Shown here piece after piece: positions 11,018 to 22,324 of a DNA stretch of 38,991 bases; positions within the stretch are counted from its first letter, which is position 1, and every line of letters begins with the position of its first letter. Location of the stretch: positions 1 to 38,991 of the forward strand of contig JAQGAU010000128.1 of assembly GCA_034698045.1 (NCBI GenBank), read 5' to 3'. Position numbers and translations under genes: made by a program. The notes below the pieces were generated by a model. That model saw only the letters and a program-made list of their open reading frames with translations. It had not been told where the DNA came from and searched no databases. The DNA is from Paramacrobiotus richtersi (lineage: Eukaryota > Tardigrada > Eutardigrada > Parachela > Macrobiotidae).

Positions 11018-12161
11018 CCGTAATTGCACAGTAAACCACACGTGGTTTTATATTATGTAATTACACCATAAAAAGGTATGTAAGTAATAAATGTGCAAGT
11101 ATTTCAGATGACGAATGACTCGTATCGCATTGTGGTATAACGGCATACGAAAGCGCGATCAGCATATCTAGTCCAGCAGATCATCATAGCTACCATAACT
11201 GGAGGCGCAAAAGAAGGCAAGGGTCTGCGGAAAAGGAGGGGCTAAGCGTCACTTAAAGGTACTGTGTGGCTGCATCGAGGGCATTATGAAGCCAGCTGTC
11301 CGTTGCCTGGCCCGTCGTGGTCAAAGTGAAGCGTACCTCCGGCCTCATCTGCGAGGAGATCCGTCGGGTGCTTAAAGTGCTCCTCGAAAACGTCATCCGC
11401 GATGCCGTCACATACTCCGAACATGCCAAACGGAAGACCGTCATGGACGTCGTCTACACTCTCAAGGTCCAAGGGAGAACCCTCTAAGGATTTGGCCTTT
11501 AAACTGATCTCGTTATGGCATGAATATGTTCTTGTTGTGGGGTTTCAGTTTATGGAGACATTTGTAAAAGATCGATCGTTATAATGTTGTTTTCATCTGT
11601 GATGAACTCATGATTTTTCTCTGTTTAGCCAAACAGGTCATCAATGCAAAACAAGCTTAAACAGTTAAACTTAATGGTCCGCGAATCCAAAAACTTGAAA
11701 AGATCATTTCTGCAGTTCTCTGCCATAAAACGCTACTGGCAGCAGCTAATCTGATGCTGAAACAACATCCTAATCGAACCGAAAATTTTAAATTCGAATT
11801 CCGGATTAAATAAAGAGCAGTTTACTGAAATAAATCGGAGTAAATCTTTAAAAATTAGCGCAAGCTTATGGATAAGCGGTATCTGTACGTACCACTCACT
11901 ACACGAAGTACCTCTACTGTAGGTACCGTAGCTGTTACGCAAGTTTACGCGCCAGTTAATTATTCCCAGACATGCACACCGACGGAGCGAATGCGCCTGT
12001 GACACCACCATTATTCTCTAAAACTATTGTACAGTTGTACCCATTAGCACAGTTACCGGTAAATGGAACGTTACAGGAAACCAGTTCAATGATCCGCTCG
12101 AGCACTAACAATGATCGTAAGTCATAATCAATAAACTTAGTATTACAGACAGAAGGAAAGA
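11018..12161. other. flank of copy C, second duplication block
   Basis: Apart from the H4 pseudogene, this matches the 3' flank of copy B (about 4430-5000): CACAGTAAACC followed by ACACCATAAAAAG at 11029-11078, the TTTCTGCAG...AATCTGATGCTG segment near 11708-11760, and the block at 11810-11970. No functional gene is seen. Confidence 0.65.
11199..11500 (+). pseudogene. histone H4 processed pseudogene
   Basis: Read across a few frameshifts, the plus strand encodes a degraded histone H4. Recognisable parts are GKGL, GGAKRH, KVL, a [11 protein letters not shown] stretch, [43 protein letters not shown] and QGRTL followed by GFG. Changes from H4 include loss of the DNIQGITKPAIRRL sequence in its normal form, loss of the A in VTAMDVVYA, a stop after QGRTL, and one-base shifts near 11236 and 11324. 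It is intronless, as H4 normally is, so it may be a retrocopy or a decayed tandem histone gene; no other histone gene is nearby. It interrupts the downstream flank of dermatopontin-like copy C. Confidence 0.9.
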
Positions 12162-13107
12162 CGTCAGAACTTCCATGGGTCCGCGACGATTCTCAATCAC
12201 CCACTGATGGTCTGAAACTAACGTAGGCGAATTCTTCCCAGATTGCATTGACCAATAAGTTGTGTTTGTGTTGTACCCAGCGGACGCAGCGGCTCGGTAA
12301 TCACGTATAATCCGTGTGCCAGTTCCCCGATGGGCGGGCGGCCGGTGCCGAAGCCCACTCAACAACACTGAATCCAATTCAAATGAATATCGGTTGTGTA
12401 TGGATTGTGCTTTTTGCCCACTCCGGTCATGACGTATCCCGTATCACAGAACGTCAGAAAAATCGCGTGGTCGTAATACTCATATTACTGGTCGGGCGAC
12501 ATTTTGTAATATGTAGCAGGACATGTAGTCTCCGAGCATAACATCTAAATAAACATTTTCTGCAAGTTCGTTGTATTTTCGGAACTTTCAAGAAAATCAA
12601 TGCAATCGGGAAAGCGGGGAGATTACGCTGTGAAGTATGGATAACTAGTTGCCGGCGGTTTGTAGGGGACCATGTACATATTTGCACTAACAACATATTT
12701 GCGATAACAACTATTCTTGTCACAGTGAAACCGTTACGTCAGCTCACTTCAGAGTCATCCGCATTGTCACTGTGACGGCGTGATAAATGTGTGGAGAAAA
12801 CGACCAAATATCCAGTAAACAAAGTTGTACTCTAACCGCACTCCAGTTGCTGACTACCTCACCTACAGACGCACAACAGCCACAGTTAGCACCACCATTA
12901 TCGACAGTTCGCTGCGTCTTTCGTGGCATTGTTACAGAGACTGGGGCATTATGCCGATGTTACGAATAGGATTTGTTGATGTACATAACGCTTCGGCGCA
13001 GACAAGAACACCAAGTACATCCCGTCTAAACATTCAATATTCCATTCCTGTATGGGAGATGTTGCCGCCATGCATATGTACTGCTCCTGTGAGATAATCG
13101 CCTTGAA
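12162..13107 (-). pseudogene. dermatopontin-like copy C (pseudogene)
   Basis: Minus-strand relics of six of the seven exons of copies A and B are visible in order: exon 2 at about 13020-13107 (GAVHMHGG, with a deletion shifting frame before MEY), micro-exon 1 near 12833-12857 (altered), micro-exon 2 at about 12748-12769, the GF.CKY exon at about 12640-12690, and the start of the CYAR exon near 12545. That exon is fused directly to the middle of the last exon, so an intron and about 110 nt of coding sequence are deleted. In the last exon HDQYYEYYDH becomes an interrupted DQ-stop-YEYYDHAIF, and a stop follows WIQCC. The KKHNPYTTDIHLNWIQCC segment is still clear. No signal exon was found upstream. 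Confidence 0.85.
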
Positions 13108-13979
13108 AAGAGCAGGTTATATGTAGTAACAAGAAAGTAAGTATGTCCATTCTAATTTCTACCTATGTTTAAAAATCCGGTACCACAGTGTTGCTCAAAA
13201 TACGGGCAAACTGCCAAGGGAACCGAACACTGTCATCGTACGTATTACTACTGTGTACAGTACTTATGCTCCACAAACTGCGTGGTTTTTAATCTTATAC
13301 CACATTCTAAATGAAATTACAAGGGTATACGGAAAATGAAATCAGTTAACAACTGCGTGTTTAAAAATGCAGGCAGACGATATATGTAATCACAGAAAAT
13401 ATCAACTATATCACAGATCAGAAAACAGCTATGATGTATATCTGTAAAAAATGAATGGCAGCCATTCACATGCAGATCTTAATAGCAAGATCTTAATCAT
13501 CATGGACCTGTTCTTTTCAGCGTATACTTATCACCAATTTCCTGCTCGTAGGTCATTTCCTGACGAGCGGAAGCAACCATTTTGCAACGGGTTAGCCGTA
13601 TTGCAGGTTGCTGACTAACGTATACGTATTTCGTCATGTTGCTTTTTAATTATTTATACTGCAGCATTATCGTTCATTTCAGTTTACGGTTGTATCTCCT
13701 CAAGTGTAAGACGCTTTTAAAAAAATTCTGAACATAAAAAAAACCTTTGTGACTGGAGTACAGTCTACCGATTACTTACCTTGTTGTACTATGTAATATG
13801 TAAAATATAATATTTAAAAAAAAATTCTTCATAGTTCATGCATACGCACATTACGGCATAATCATTCGTTTCACACCTTCCGATCCCAGAATTTGGCTGC
13901 ACCGACTTATGTTCGAAAGAATGGTCGAAGCAGCTCGTAAATTAGCACAGTTGCATGGTGCACCAGGCATACCATGCAA
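13108..13979. other. intergenic, second duplication block
   Basis: Blocks here match copy B intron 1: AATGAATGGCAGCCATTCACATGCAG (13450) against AATGAATGACAGCCGTTTACATGCAG (7087), and the ATTTATACTGCAGCATTATC region (13653) against ATTTATATTTTAGCATTATC (7199). The counterpart of copy B exon 1 was not found, in keeping with copy C being dead. A GGTAAGTAA donor-like site on the minus strand near 13775 has no convincing exon. Confidence 0.55.
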
Positions 13980-14115
13980 ACTTCGTAAACAGCTCGATGC
14001 AACAGCAGCTAAATTATTTCCAACGGGCCGGATATCCAGTGTTGCCCGGATTACAGCATGCACAGGGCAACGATGCCTGCAGTCCAGCAACGGGAAACAG
14101 GCTGCAGGGAGATAG
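13941..14115 (+). other. possible coding fragment upstream of the Ig gene
   Basis: After an AATTAG acceptor-like site at about 13939 the plus strand is open with a protein-like, Gln-rich composition (it includes MVHQAYHANF, SSMQQQLNYFQRAGYP and LPGLQHAQGNDACSPATG) up to a stop near 14119. Another plus frame (13909-14115) and a minus frame (13851-14255) are also open, so frame choice is uncertain. The 8.6-kb relic aligns with this stretch but has a stop. It may be part of an upstream exon or chance. Confidence 0.25.
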
Positions 14116-14509
14116 ATGCGCCACGTGACCAAACTGCGCAGTCTCTCTAGCTGTATTGCATCACGCCATATTTGGCACCAATCACCAAAATGTGCTGCAA
14201 ATTTCCGTTCAGCTACGGCAGTGGAAAACATTCCAGAAGTTTGGCTCGTAAACATAAATCGAACGCATGAAAGAGACTTTCACTCGGTCCAGGCAGGCTT
14301 CACTTTCCAACCTTTTGTGCACAAATTTCCAACTCGAGAAAACCGTTATTTTATCAGCACGACTACGGCAGTTTGCTCTTACTTATTCTGCTGGTATGTT
14401 TATGCGGATGGAAACACCTTTCCAATCATAACACAAATCTGTATTATATAGAAATCCATCTGTTCTGTAGATATATCTTTGTTCATTGCTTATCAGCTAA
14501 TTCTCCACG
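14116..14509 (+). promoter_or_regulatory. conserved 5' flank of the Ig gene
   Basis: This 390-nt stretch is conserved in the broken Ig paralogue (8710-9005) better than would be expected for neutral DNA, given that the coding exon there has decayed. It ends at the signal-peptide exon and probably contains the promoter and 5' UTR. No TATA box is evident. Conservation could also simply reflect the age of the duplication. Confidence 0.4.
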
Positions 14510-17500
14510 ATGATGATCCGTGTCCCCTTCTCCTTTCACGGTCCCCGCATCATGGTCGTTGTGATGCTCCTGATTTTGGTCGGTTCCGCATTGTGTTCGG
14601 ACTTGAGCGATTTGAGTAAGCATTCCATGAATTTAAAATTAATCTGTCTCTCTCTCTCTCTTAAATTGTAACTGGTTACAGTTTACGAAAAGTGTTCATC
14701 AAACGTTAGTTATCAAAAGCATTTATTTTCGTACGTACGGGTTTTACTTATGTCAAAAATAAAACATGACAGTTAAATCTTTCTTGGTACAAATTAGTGC
14801 ACGTTGTGCGAAAACGACCATGTTTACATGAGAATGAAAACTAAAATAGGTGGCAAATCACAAAAACAGATGTTGTCGATAAAGTAACGATTGTCTTAGA
14901 TGCTAATATGTGTCAAATTAAAACAAAATTTTATGCCTGGACGTACAGGTAAAGTTACGAACCATGCATTTTCTCATTCCTCTGAACTGTGATAGTAAGC
15001 TCATTTTGACGGTGTTATTGAACGATAAATAATCAAAATAAAAGGCGGAAGTGGCAGCACGCCTGCACTTTTGTCCCGAGGATTGACCTAGCTGATATTT
15101 TGATTGTAACGGCAAGACGGAAGAATAATAGTGCTTTCTCTTTCCGGTAAATTTTTAGGATTTGCGCTCAAGATGATGGCTCATGGCCATGGTGATGGCG
15201 CTCAAGGGCTATCGACCAAATTTAAGTTGATACGTTCTGGCATTTTGGCTATTAATGTTGCGAGTCTGTTCAGTACGTTGAATTTTAACGTACAGTTCAT
15301 TTTAACGTACAACGTTTTATTTAGTTTACGCTTTAACAATTAAAATGAAAGTTAGTCTTTTGAAAATTGGTAAATTTTAAACGTGTGGAATTCTGCAGTC
15401 GTTTCAATGCTGATAACAGCAGCACTCTCGAATCGTTTACCGACTGTGATACATAGATACACATTTGCAATTTATAAAGCGCTTAACTATCTCTAAATAA
15501 AACAGCTTCAATGATACTTGTGCTAAACAATACAAAAAGTTTTGAAAGTCTGAGGTTCTAGGGGCTTTTAAAGTGTTGATATCAGTTGTAAAGTTCTCGA
15601 GGTTTAGGGGTATTTGCTGACTCAGGCCAAATCTGACCCCCTTTTGAAATTGACCGCTTTTCAGAAAACTCAGTTGATTGTAAGGTTATTGACAAAATTT
15701 TGTCTTAACAATGTCTGTTTTCCAGCAGGCTACCGTAGTTGTCAATGTTCTGATATTTTTACGATATTGTTATTAGAAGAGCGTGTACTGCAGCGCGCCA
15801 ACGATCTACAGCCAGATAGCGCCAAGTTGTCCCACTAAAACAATCACAGACCAAACCAGTGAGAGGCCGCGAACTCGCCTCATATCATTTCGTTCGCCAA
15901 CCATTCAACCATTTTACTACACTTTGTACCTCTTTGCACTTGTTTAGAATGAAAACAGGAAACAAACGAAAATGCAGCTTCAAACCACTGAAGATTTTCT
16001 CAAAGACAATGATTTTTGCTTCAAAATAATTGCCAAATTCGAATGTTGTTAGAACAATTGTCGATAGTTTTGGAACTACTGATAAATGGCAGGCTGAACA
16101 CAAATACATAGTTTTGCGAAGAGTTTTGGACTTCCCGTTGAAAACCAGGAAATTAACAAAAATTCGTCAAAAATTCTCGCGTTTGAGTTTTCCGACTTCA
16201 TTTCCCGCTGACATCCCAGTTTTTAACGCCCAGCTTTTTTTGTACAAACAGCCTAAACTGGTTTAGACCGTTGGTTTAATCGTGTCTATACGTCTGTTGT
16301 TACGAAAAAACTGGATGGGTCGACGTGGGCATTCCTTGAGTACTCAGTTTTACTTGACCTCGCCCCCTGGTTCTTTGGGGGCCCTAAACTGAGGGTTCGC
16401 AACAAATGAGCTCTGAAAACCATTTTTATGGCAAAGGACTACTTTGATATCCAATAGAAACGGATTTACTCTCTTGTCTATACCAGCGGAGTTTATAGCC
16501 AAATATTTCAGGAAATGTTGGTGGCCACCGGAATGGTTCCCGGCTGCTTATCTCACACGAAGCTAGATGGTCTCAATATTACCACAGTTCAAAAACAGCT
16601 TTGATTTCTACTATTTTTTGCTGTGCTGTAGCCAACAAAAATTTCTTTCGATTGAAAATGGCAGTACTGAAATTGGACCTCAATGCGATATTATAAAAAA
16701 TCAAGAAAAAAGTGGGACAATGTGGTTTTGTCACTCTGTGCATCCAGTAAAAACTGAAAATGAAAGTATATATACAAAATACGTATCTGTATCTAACTTT
16801 TATACGGGATGTGATTGGCTTGATACATGAGGTCATAGGGTCTCACCAGTCTGACTATTATAGATAGCGAGGTAATGAAAAAATGTTCCATAAGATCTTT
16901 ACTAATCGTCTGTAATTTCAGGCGAATCCAACCGTATCACATGCGATCGGATACCGAAGACATTCGGGGAGGGTTGGGCTGCGTTTGCTGTTGAAGATGG
17001 GAAGATTGACGTTTACGCTCAGCAAAATCGTAGCATTCAGCTGCGGTGCGACGGGACAGTTGCACCGGGAACCAGTGCGGCATTTGACCAGAAATGCACG
17101 TGGGATATTGATGTGCGAAACAGGCTCCAGAAGTCTTTTGAAAATTATCACCCGACCCATACGGGCAAACCACTTTGCAGTTTGACAATCAGTACTTTTG
17201 ATGGAGGCGACTCTGGTGAATTCGTTTGCTACAATTCGCCTGTCCGCGGACTAGTGCAGAGCTGGACTTTCTCGACGAAATTAGCCGGTGCGTATTTTCT
17301 GCTGAGAAGTAAATACGAAAACATTGCCGTTAATAGTATAAGTATCTGTACTTTCTTGATGACTAAAATATGACGCAGCATCGTGCATGGCTCAGGACAG
17401 AGGTAAAAAAATCATTACAACTAATAACACATATGATAAAGTAGAATGCCAATATAAACCAAATGATAGCATGTACACAGTGTACATGGATTCTGTGAAG

Positions 17501-19164
17501 GTAAAGATATTATTTTTGAAAGTCTTTACTCGATCCTTTGGCGCTAGATCCCTTGTAACGATCATGACATGACGCATTATACCGTTTGATCTCAGTTGTG
17601 TAACTACGTACTTATCGAATATTGCCGAAGAAGCATTTGCGCGCAAGAATTATAAGTATAGGACTATTTTGCACCGTTGTTTTTTCGTTCCTTTGGCGTG
17701 CGAATCTCTCGGCAGATGGTGCGACGCCGCTGATTCGTTGTTAAAAAATATTGGTAAAAAACTGTTTTTAAGGACCGGGGAGATCGAGCCCCGCCCAGCC
17801 GTTTGACATGTTTTTTGTTTCAGCGTTAGAGCATTGAGATTCTGCATGGTAATGTGCAGTTAGTTTTGGCCATGTACTGCAAACTGTGTACAAACGTTAA
17901 CTATTTAAGAACAATCAAAACAGGCATTTCCGTGCACATTGTTCGACGTAATGGGATGAGTTTCTAAAACTGCACGAGTATTACTCTTTAGAACAGCGAC
18001 CTGCAGTAAAAGTAGTATCATATTGTAGAATATAGAAGTAGTACAATGTATAATAAACAAATATTTACCTTTAACAGTGCCTCCAAGCTTTGGCCAGGAA
18101 ACACCCTCAGTATCAACTACTGTAAACGCCAATGAAACCATGTGGGCACTTACGTGCCCTGCCGCGAGCACTCCATCGTCATGCTTCCAGTGGTCCTCTA
18201 AGAGCAAGGAACTTCTTAAAGGTGAGAAACCGCATGCAGAATCTATGAATGTGTTTTTTACGTCAGATGTACAATCTAACTGGACATAGTGAATACGAAT
18301 TATAGGGCCACGCTCCATTGATTTTACATATTATAAGAACTTTTATGTATATGTTCAGCAAACACACTCGAAAAAACGTCCTTATGAACAGTAAATCTCC
18401 AGTGAGTTGTTCGCTGGATCTTGACCATTTCCTTACGCATTCAAATGCCACAATTTCCGTTAACTAATTTTGCGTTGCAGCTGAGGAAATCGATTCCTAC
18501 GGATGTGTCGTTGCCGGGCCACGCCTGATGTGTCCAGCGGGCAATTTCTCTACGCTCCAGCCCTTCACATGCACTGCGTCTAATGGGATTACTGACCTAA
18601 AGTATCAGTTTCCTTCCATCGATCCGGCTTTAATTATGGCGAAAGACGTCACGAAAAATAATCAAAACTCGCTAGATGGCAATATGGTCAATTCAGCTGT
18701 CGGGAATTGCTCATGTAATGGAAAAATCACCTCTTTATAGCTTTACAACACCGTATTTGAGTTAATCGTTCCAATTTAAATCTGTTGTAGGTGACATTCC
18801 AACGACGACCGTATCGTCTTCGAACATAACTGAATCCAGTTCTGCAGAAAGCACGCCCAACGACACCACTCCCGTCACTTCTCCCGTCAACACAACTTCC
18901 GCAGATGGAACGACAAGCACCCAGACAACGAGAGGACCCGCTGTTCACGTTCGGGTGCTACAAACAAAGCGGCAACAGGACAGCTCTGATCTTCCCAGCG
19001 CCACTGGCAACGCGGGATCTGACCAGAAATCAGGATCGCCGTCTCAGAGCGAGCCCGTCGCCAAGCAAGTGCTCAAGGAACCACTGTCCCTGGCTAGCCG
19101 TCATTTGAGCGAGGTGATCAGCGTTAGTGTTGTGTGGAGCTTGGTCTTTATAGACATTTTTTAG
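14510..19164 (+). CDS. immunoglobulin-superfamily surface protein, mucin-like stalk
   Basis: Five exons: 14510-14615, 16922-17287, 18078-18221, 18481-18714 and 18791-19164, giving 407 aa. All four introns are phase 1, the usual pattern for shuffled Ig domains. Exon 1 encodes a signal peptide (core MVVVMLLILVGSALCS). Exon 2 is one Ig-like domain (about residues 36-157) with QLRCDG, a CTWDIDV strand and the DGGDSGEFVCYN motif. Exons 3 and 4 form a second Ig-like unit (LTCPA, FQWSSKSK, EIDSYGCVV) followed by a Cys-containing region. Exon 5 is a Ser/Thr-rich stalk with NIT, NDT and NTT sequons, ending in the hydrophobic tail ISVSVVWSLVFIDIF with no cytoplasmic part, which suggests a GPI-anchor signal. 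Function unknown; adhesion or immune recognition is only a guess. Possible AATAAA at 19452. Confidence 0.82.
15380..16560. other. unassigned sequence in Ig gene intron 1
   Basis: Within the 2.3-kb first intron this segment has several plus-strand open frames (15614-15838, 16030-16266) and locally different texture, such as a GGGGGCCC stretch near 16377. That would fit an inserted old element, but no transposase or reverse-transcriptase motif is visible and no second copy occurs in the window. Confidence 0.3.
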
Positions 19165-20040
19165 ATACCATTCCGTTTGCTTTATGTTGCAAATTTGATC
19201 ATATCATCAATTTACTGTAGATTGTCCCTTTCTCTGTATAAGGGCATCTTTGCATCTTGTGTACTTTATCTTACTCTAAGCAGTACTTAAGACTGTAGGT
19301 ACTGTAGTTTTGTTATTTGTTTGTTATAAACAGTGTGAGCAATGTATTACTTTATGGTTACTTTTTTCCGTATTTGGTCTATTCATCTATTTTGTACTGT
19401 TTTCTCTGTTTATAGGGGGTGGCATGTGTACGCTTGTTATCTGATGCGAAAAATAAAACAAGTACAGGAGAATGCACGAAAAGTTCACAAAGAAACAAAA
19501 AGTGCTATATACTGGAACGGTTGAAAAGAAATCCAGGAATGCTCACAGAACTCAGTTGTTACACCCCAACCGCAGGTTGCCTGTCGAGCTTGGTGACACA
19601 CTTCTGGTGCAGAACGGTAATAAAACGAATAATTCCATTGTTTGCGCCGTGCATACGTATTTGCAACCGTATTTGCCAGATCGGTAGCCAGGTCAAATAC
19701 TGGCGAACGCAGTGTTAACGGAAGTGCAGTGTAAACAATGCAACTGTTCTCTAACTAGCGAGCGGCGTCAACACTGCTTAGGATCCTGTAGTCACGTTTT
19801 TCATCAATAAAATTAGTCAGTGACAACCTGCCACATGACCTCGTTCAACCGTCTTGATATACGCCAAGGAATTCGGCTGCGTTCTTTGAAACTGACACCA
19901 TATCCCACGATATCCAGGTACACCCGATCGGCAAACTTTGCTCCAATGATTCTGGTATCTCTGCTCCATTAGAGAATGTTTTCTCTGTCGAATGTTGTGC
20001 AAACTGCTCTGCATATCAGTGAAACAAAGCTTCGAATGCA
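19165..20040. other. intergenic between Ig gene and receptor array
   Basis: It holds the Ig gene 3' UTR with a candidate poly(A) signal (AATAAA at 19452-19457), a solo arm of the MITE-like family (19731-19767), and, from about 19836, a block shared with the upstream region of receptor 2 (CTCGTTCAACCGTCT against CTCGTTCGACCGTCT at 23094). No gene is recognised. Confidence 0.5.
19731..19767. mobile_element. solo arm of MITE-like family
   Basis: GTAAACAATGCAACTGTTCTC continuing into TAACTAGCGAGCGGCG matches the right arm of the palindrome at 6330-6374 with a few differences. The opposite arm is not present as a full copy here. Confidence 0.5.
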
Positions 20041-20080
20041 GCAGTCGCCTGCATCCTCTGAACCTCTACAAAGTCGTTTT
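20041..20080 (+). promoter_or_regulatory. conserved block upstream of receptor 1
   Basis: GCAGTCGCCTGCATCCTCTG followed by AA...CAAAGTCGTT begins 107 nt before the start codon. Related blocks begin 106 nt before receptor 2 (23293) and 92 nt before receptor 3 (25901). Shared sequence and spacing suggest core promoter or 5' UTR. Confidence 0.4.
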
Positions 20081-20147
20081 CGTGAAAAGCTCGGTGTGCA
20101 TCGGACGTACGTTATCCAGTACCAGCAATGGCACAGTACAGTACTAA

Positions 20148-22324
20148 ATGGAGAATAGAATTTCGATAATCCATTGGATCTCTAAGAGACGGAACTCAGT
20201 TGCAAGTGCGGAGAAACCACACGAAATAAGAAGCCTTCTCGGTCGATTTCTTGACTTTGTTATCGCCTTCTGGGTGACGGCGCTCAAAATTAGCGGAGTC
20301 TGTCCACTTTACTTACCGAGCACTAAGCCGTTCCGCTTCGGTATCGATGTGTTCGTAGCTTACTTTTGGGTGTTCATGTCTACGTTACTCAAATCTTTCC
20401 ATCTATTTGGCATAACCATCCCTCTTTTTGCAAATAATTTAACCGGATCGTTGGACGTTTTTATCGAACAGCTGTGTTCCAAACAAGGCGAGTTACTGGC
20501 TTTTTTTTCGGGAATATTAATCGCCTTAGAATGGAGAAATATCACTACTTCTATCGCCCGAATCAGGCGGTTTGAAGCCGCATATTTTAATCAGTCAGAA
20601 CCAAGATTAATTGGGATGTTATCGCTGGCTATGACTGTCGCATTAACTGTATGGTTTAACCAAATTATTCTGATATGGAAGTCTTCTGGTGGGTTTGATA
20701 CTGGAACAGAACTTTCGTTTTCTGCAAATTTTTACGGTTTCAAAGAACTGCGATCGGCGCCTGTTTTTAAGCATTTGTTCATCGCGTTCCATGTGATGGA
20801 TAATATACCAGTGGATAGCATCGTTATGCTGTGCGCCATGGTAGCCATAATAACTGGACGACTGTGTTTCCGCATGAAAAACAACTTGCTCTCTGAAGAT
20901 GATGAGAACATCTCCGGCCGCATCATTCAGGATCTTCTGGATATGCGTAGTCTGATCAACGAACTATCCCGAAAAGTCGGCGTACTGCTGTTGCTCTTTT
21001 ACATTCAGTCAGTTTTATGGATAGTGTTCCTTATCAACAATATGGCAAACATCAACCGGTCCCAGTCGATAGGCACGGTGGTTCGAAACGTCAGTGTCGT
21101 GGCAGTCTTTACGGTTATTGTTACATCTGCGATGATTTACGCCCATGACCAGGTAACACAAGATACATAGTACAAAACTAGAGCGTCCTTGGTGACACTT
21201 AAACGGTCGGCTCTCCAATGTATCTGTGAATCTGTGGCAAGTTCCTACATTTTCTTAATAACTTCTTACGTTCTGCAATGCAGCATTATTTCTGTTGTGC
21301 CGTTATTTTGTCGTGCATTAGAGCTGCGCGAACGATCTACATTGTCGTTCATTTCTTTGTGCGGAATTCAGAATCCTATTTTGTTACAGTTGCTAACTTT
21401 CAAACGAAAAAGCCTCCACAACGTGGGCAGACGGAAGATCTTTTGATTATATTCCTATACTGGCAAAAGCCGGAACGATACATAGAGCGAGCGCGTAGAC
21501 AGCTAAAAATTCAACGTTATGTGTTAAAGAAATAACCAAAATCGTTATCATACACAACAGAACGCGCAGGTAGAGCACCCAAAGCAGAGTCGGCATTTCC
21601 CTTAAGTACGGCTAAAGTGATGCGATGCTTAATTAACGCGGCTGATGTGGCCTCTCCCGTTAAATCCCGGACCTTACCGGCAAACTGGATAAGTTCAACG
21701 AAGGCAGAAGTTAGAGCCGGGGGTTCCGAACGTTTCCATCGCCAAAGGATAAAACAAATAACAAGATCTTTTAGTTGTAGTTCGCAACAGTTTTTAACGG
21801 TGTGTGAAATACATGCCAATAGCCGCATACATAACTGGCTAATGTGTTCCATAAATAGGCGGATATCTCCCAGGCAGTACAAGAGCGCGCGGTTCAAGAA
21901 ACCAATCACCGAAAGCGCAAGAATCTAATGGCATACCTCCGTCTATCATCTTACAGTCCAGCCGGGTTCTCCTTAGCCGGAATCATTATGATCGATAGAG
22001 GATTTATCGGAGCGGTATGCAGTTTAAAGTTACATAACAATGCGTTCGGTTGTTATTGCGCCGCTTACTAGTATCAGCGTTTGTTACTGCTTCGCATAAG
22101 GCAATACCGTGATAATATGAGTGCGGTGGAATCTGAAACACTTACCGTTCCAGTATTTTGCGACTTTCGGCCTAAATAAGTAAACCCTTATCTTTTTGCA
22201 GATGGTAGGTGTTCTGTTCACATATGGGACTTTCGTTCTGCAACTAAGAGAAAGTCGCAACGAACCGACAGTCTTGTCGTCACAACGCCTTGCGACGCTT
22301 TGTAATAAGAGCAGCACATGGTGA
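20148..22324 (+). CDS. gustatory-receptor-like 7TM chemoreceptor 1
   Basis: Three exons: 20148-21152, 21859-22014 and 22202-22324, giving 427 aa; both introns are phase 0. The long open frame continues past 21152, but the CAG|GTAACA donor there is conserved in all copies and links to ADISQAVQERAVQETN. The protein is strongly hydrophobic with about seven membrane segments (roughly 35-56, 66-95, 102-127, 154-176, 210-245, 281-335 and 363-402). It ends with FTYGTFVLQLRES, which fits the TYxxxxxQF signature in TM7 of the insect gustatory receptor family (7tm_7). Length and clustered phase-0 introns near the C terminus also fit that family. These receptors are ligand-gated cation channels in arthropods. 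The ligand cannot be predicted. Confidence 0.85.

Noticed and set aside
13851..14255. 134-aa minus-strand open frame
   Set aside because: It overlaps two plus-strand frames, has no family motif or splice context, and the aligned relic at 8.6 kb does not preserve the frame.
14649..14662. TC dinucleotide run
   Set aside because: A short simple-sequence run in the Ig gene first intron with no further meaning.
17761..17805. possible tRNA-like T-arm (GGGGAGATCGAGCCCCG)
   Set aside because: No acceptor stem, D-arm or anticodon arm can be folded around it; it is only a local GC hairpin inside an Ig gene intron.
21153..21170. C-terminal read-through of receptor 1 exon 1 (VTQDT)
   Set aside because: All copies have a GT donor right after CAG and two further conserved exons, so these codons are intronic.
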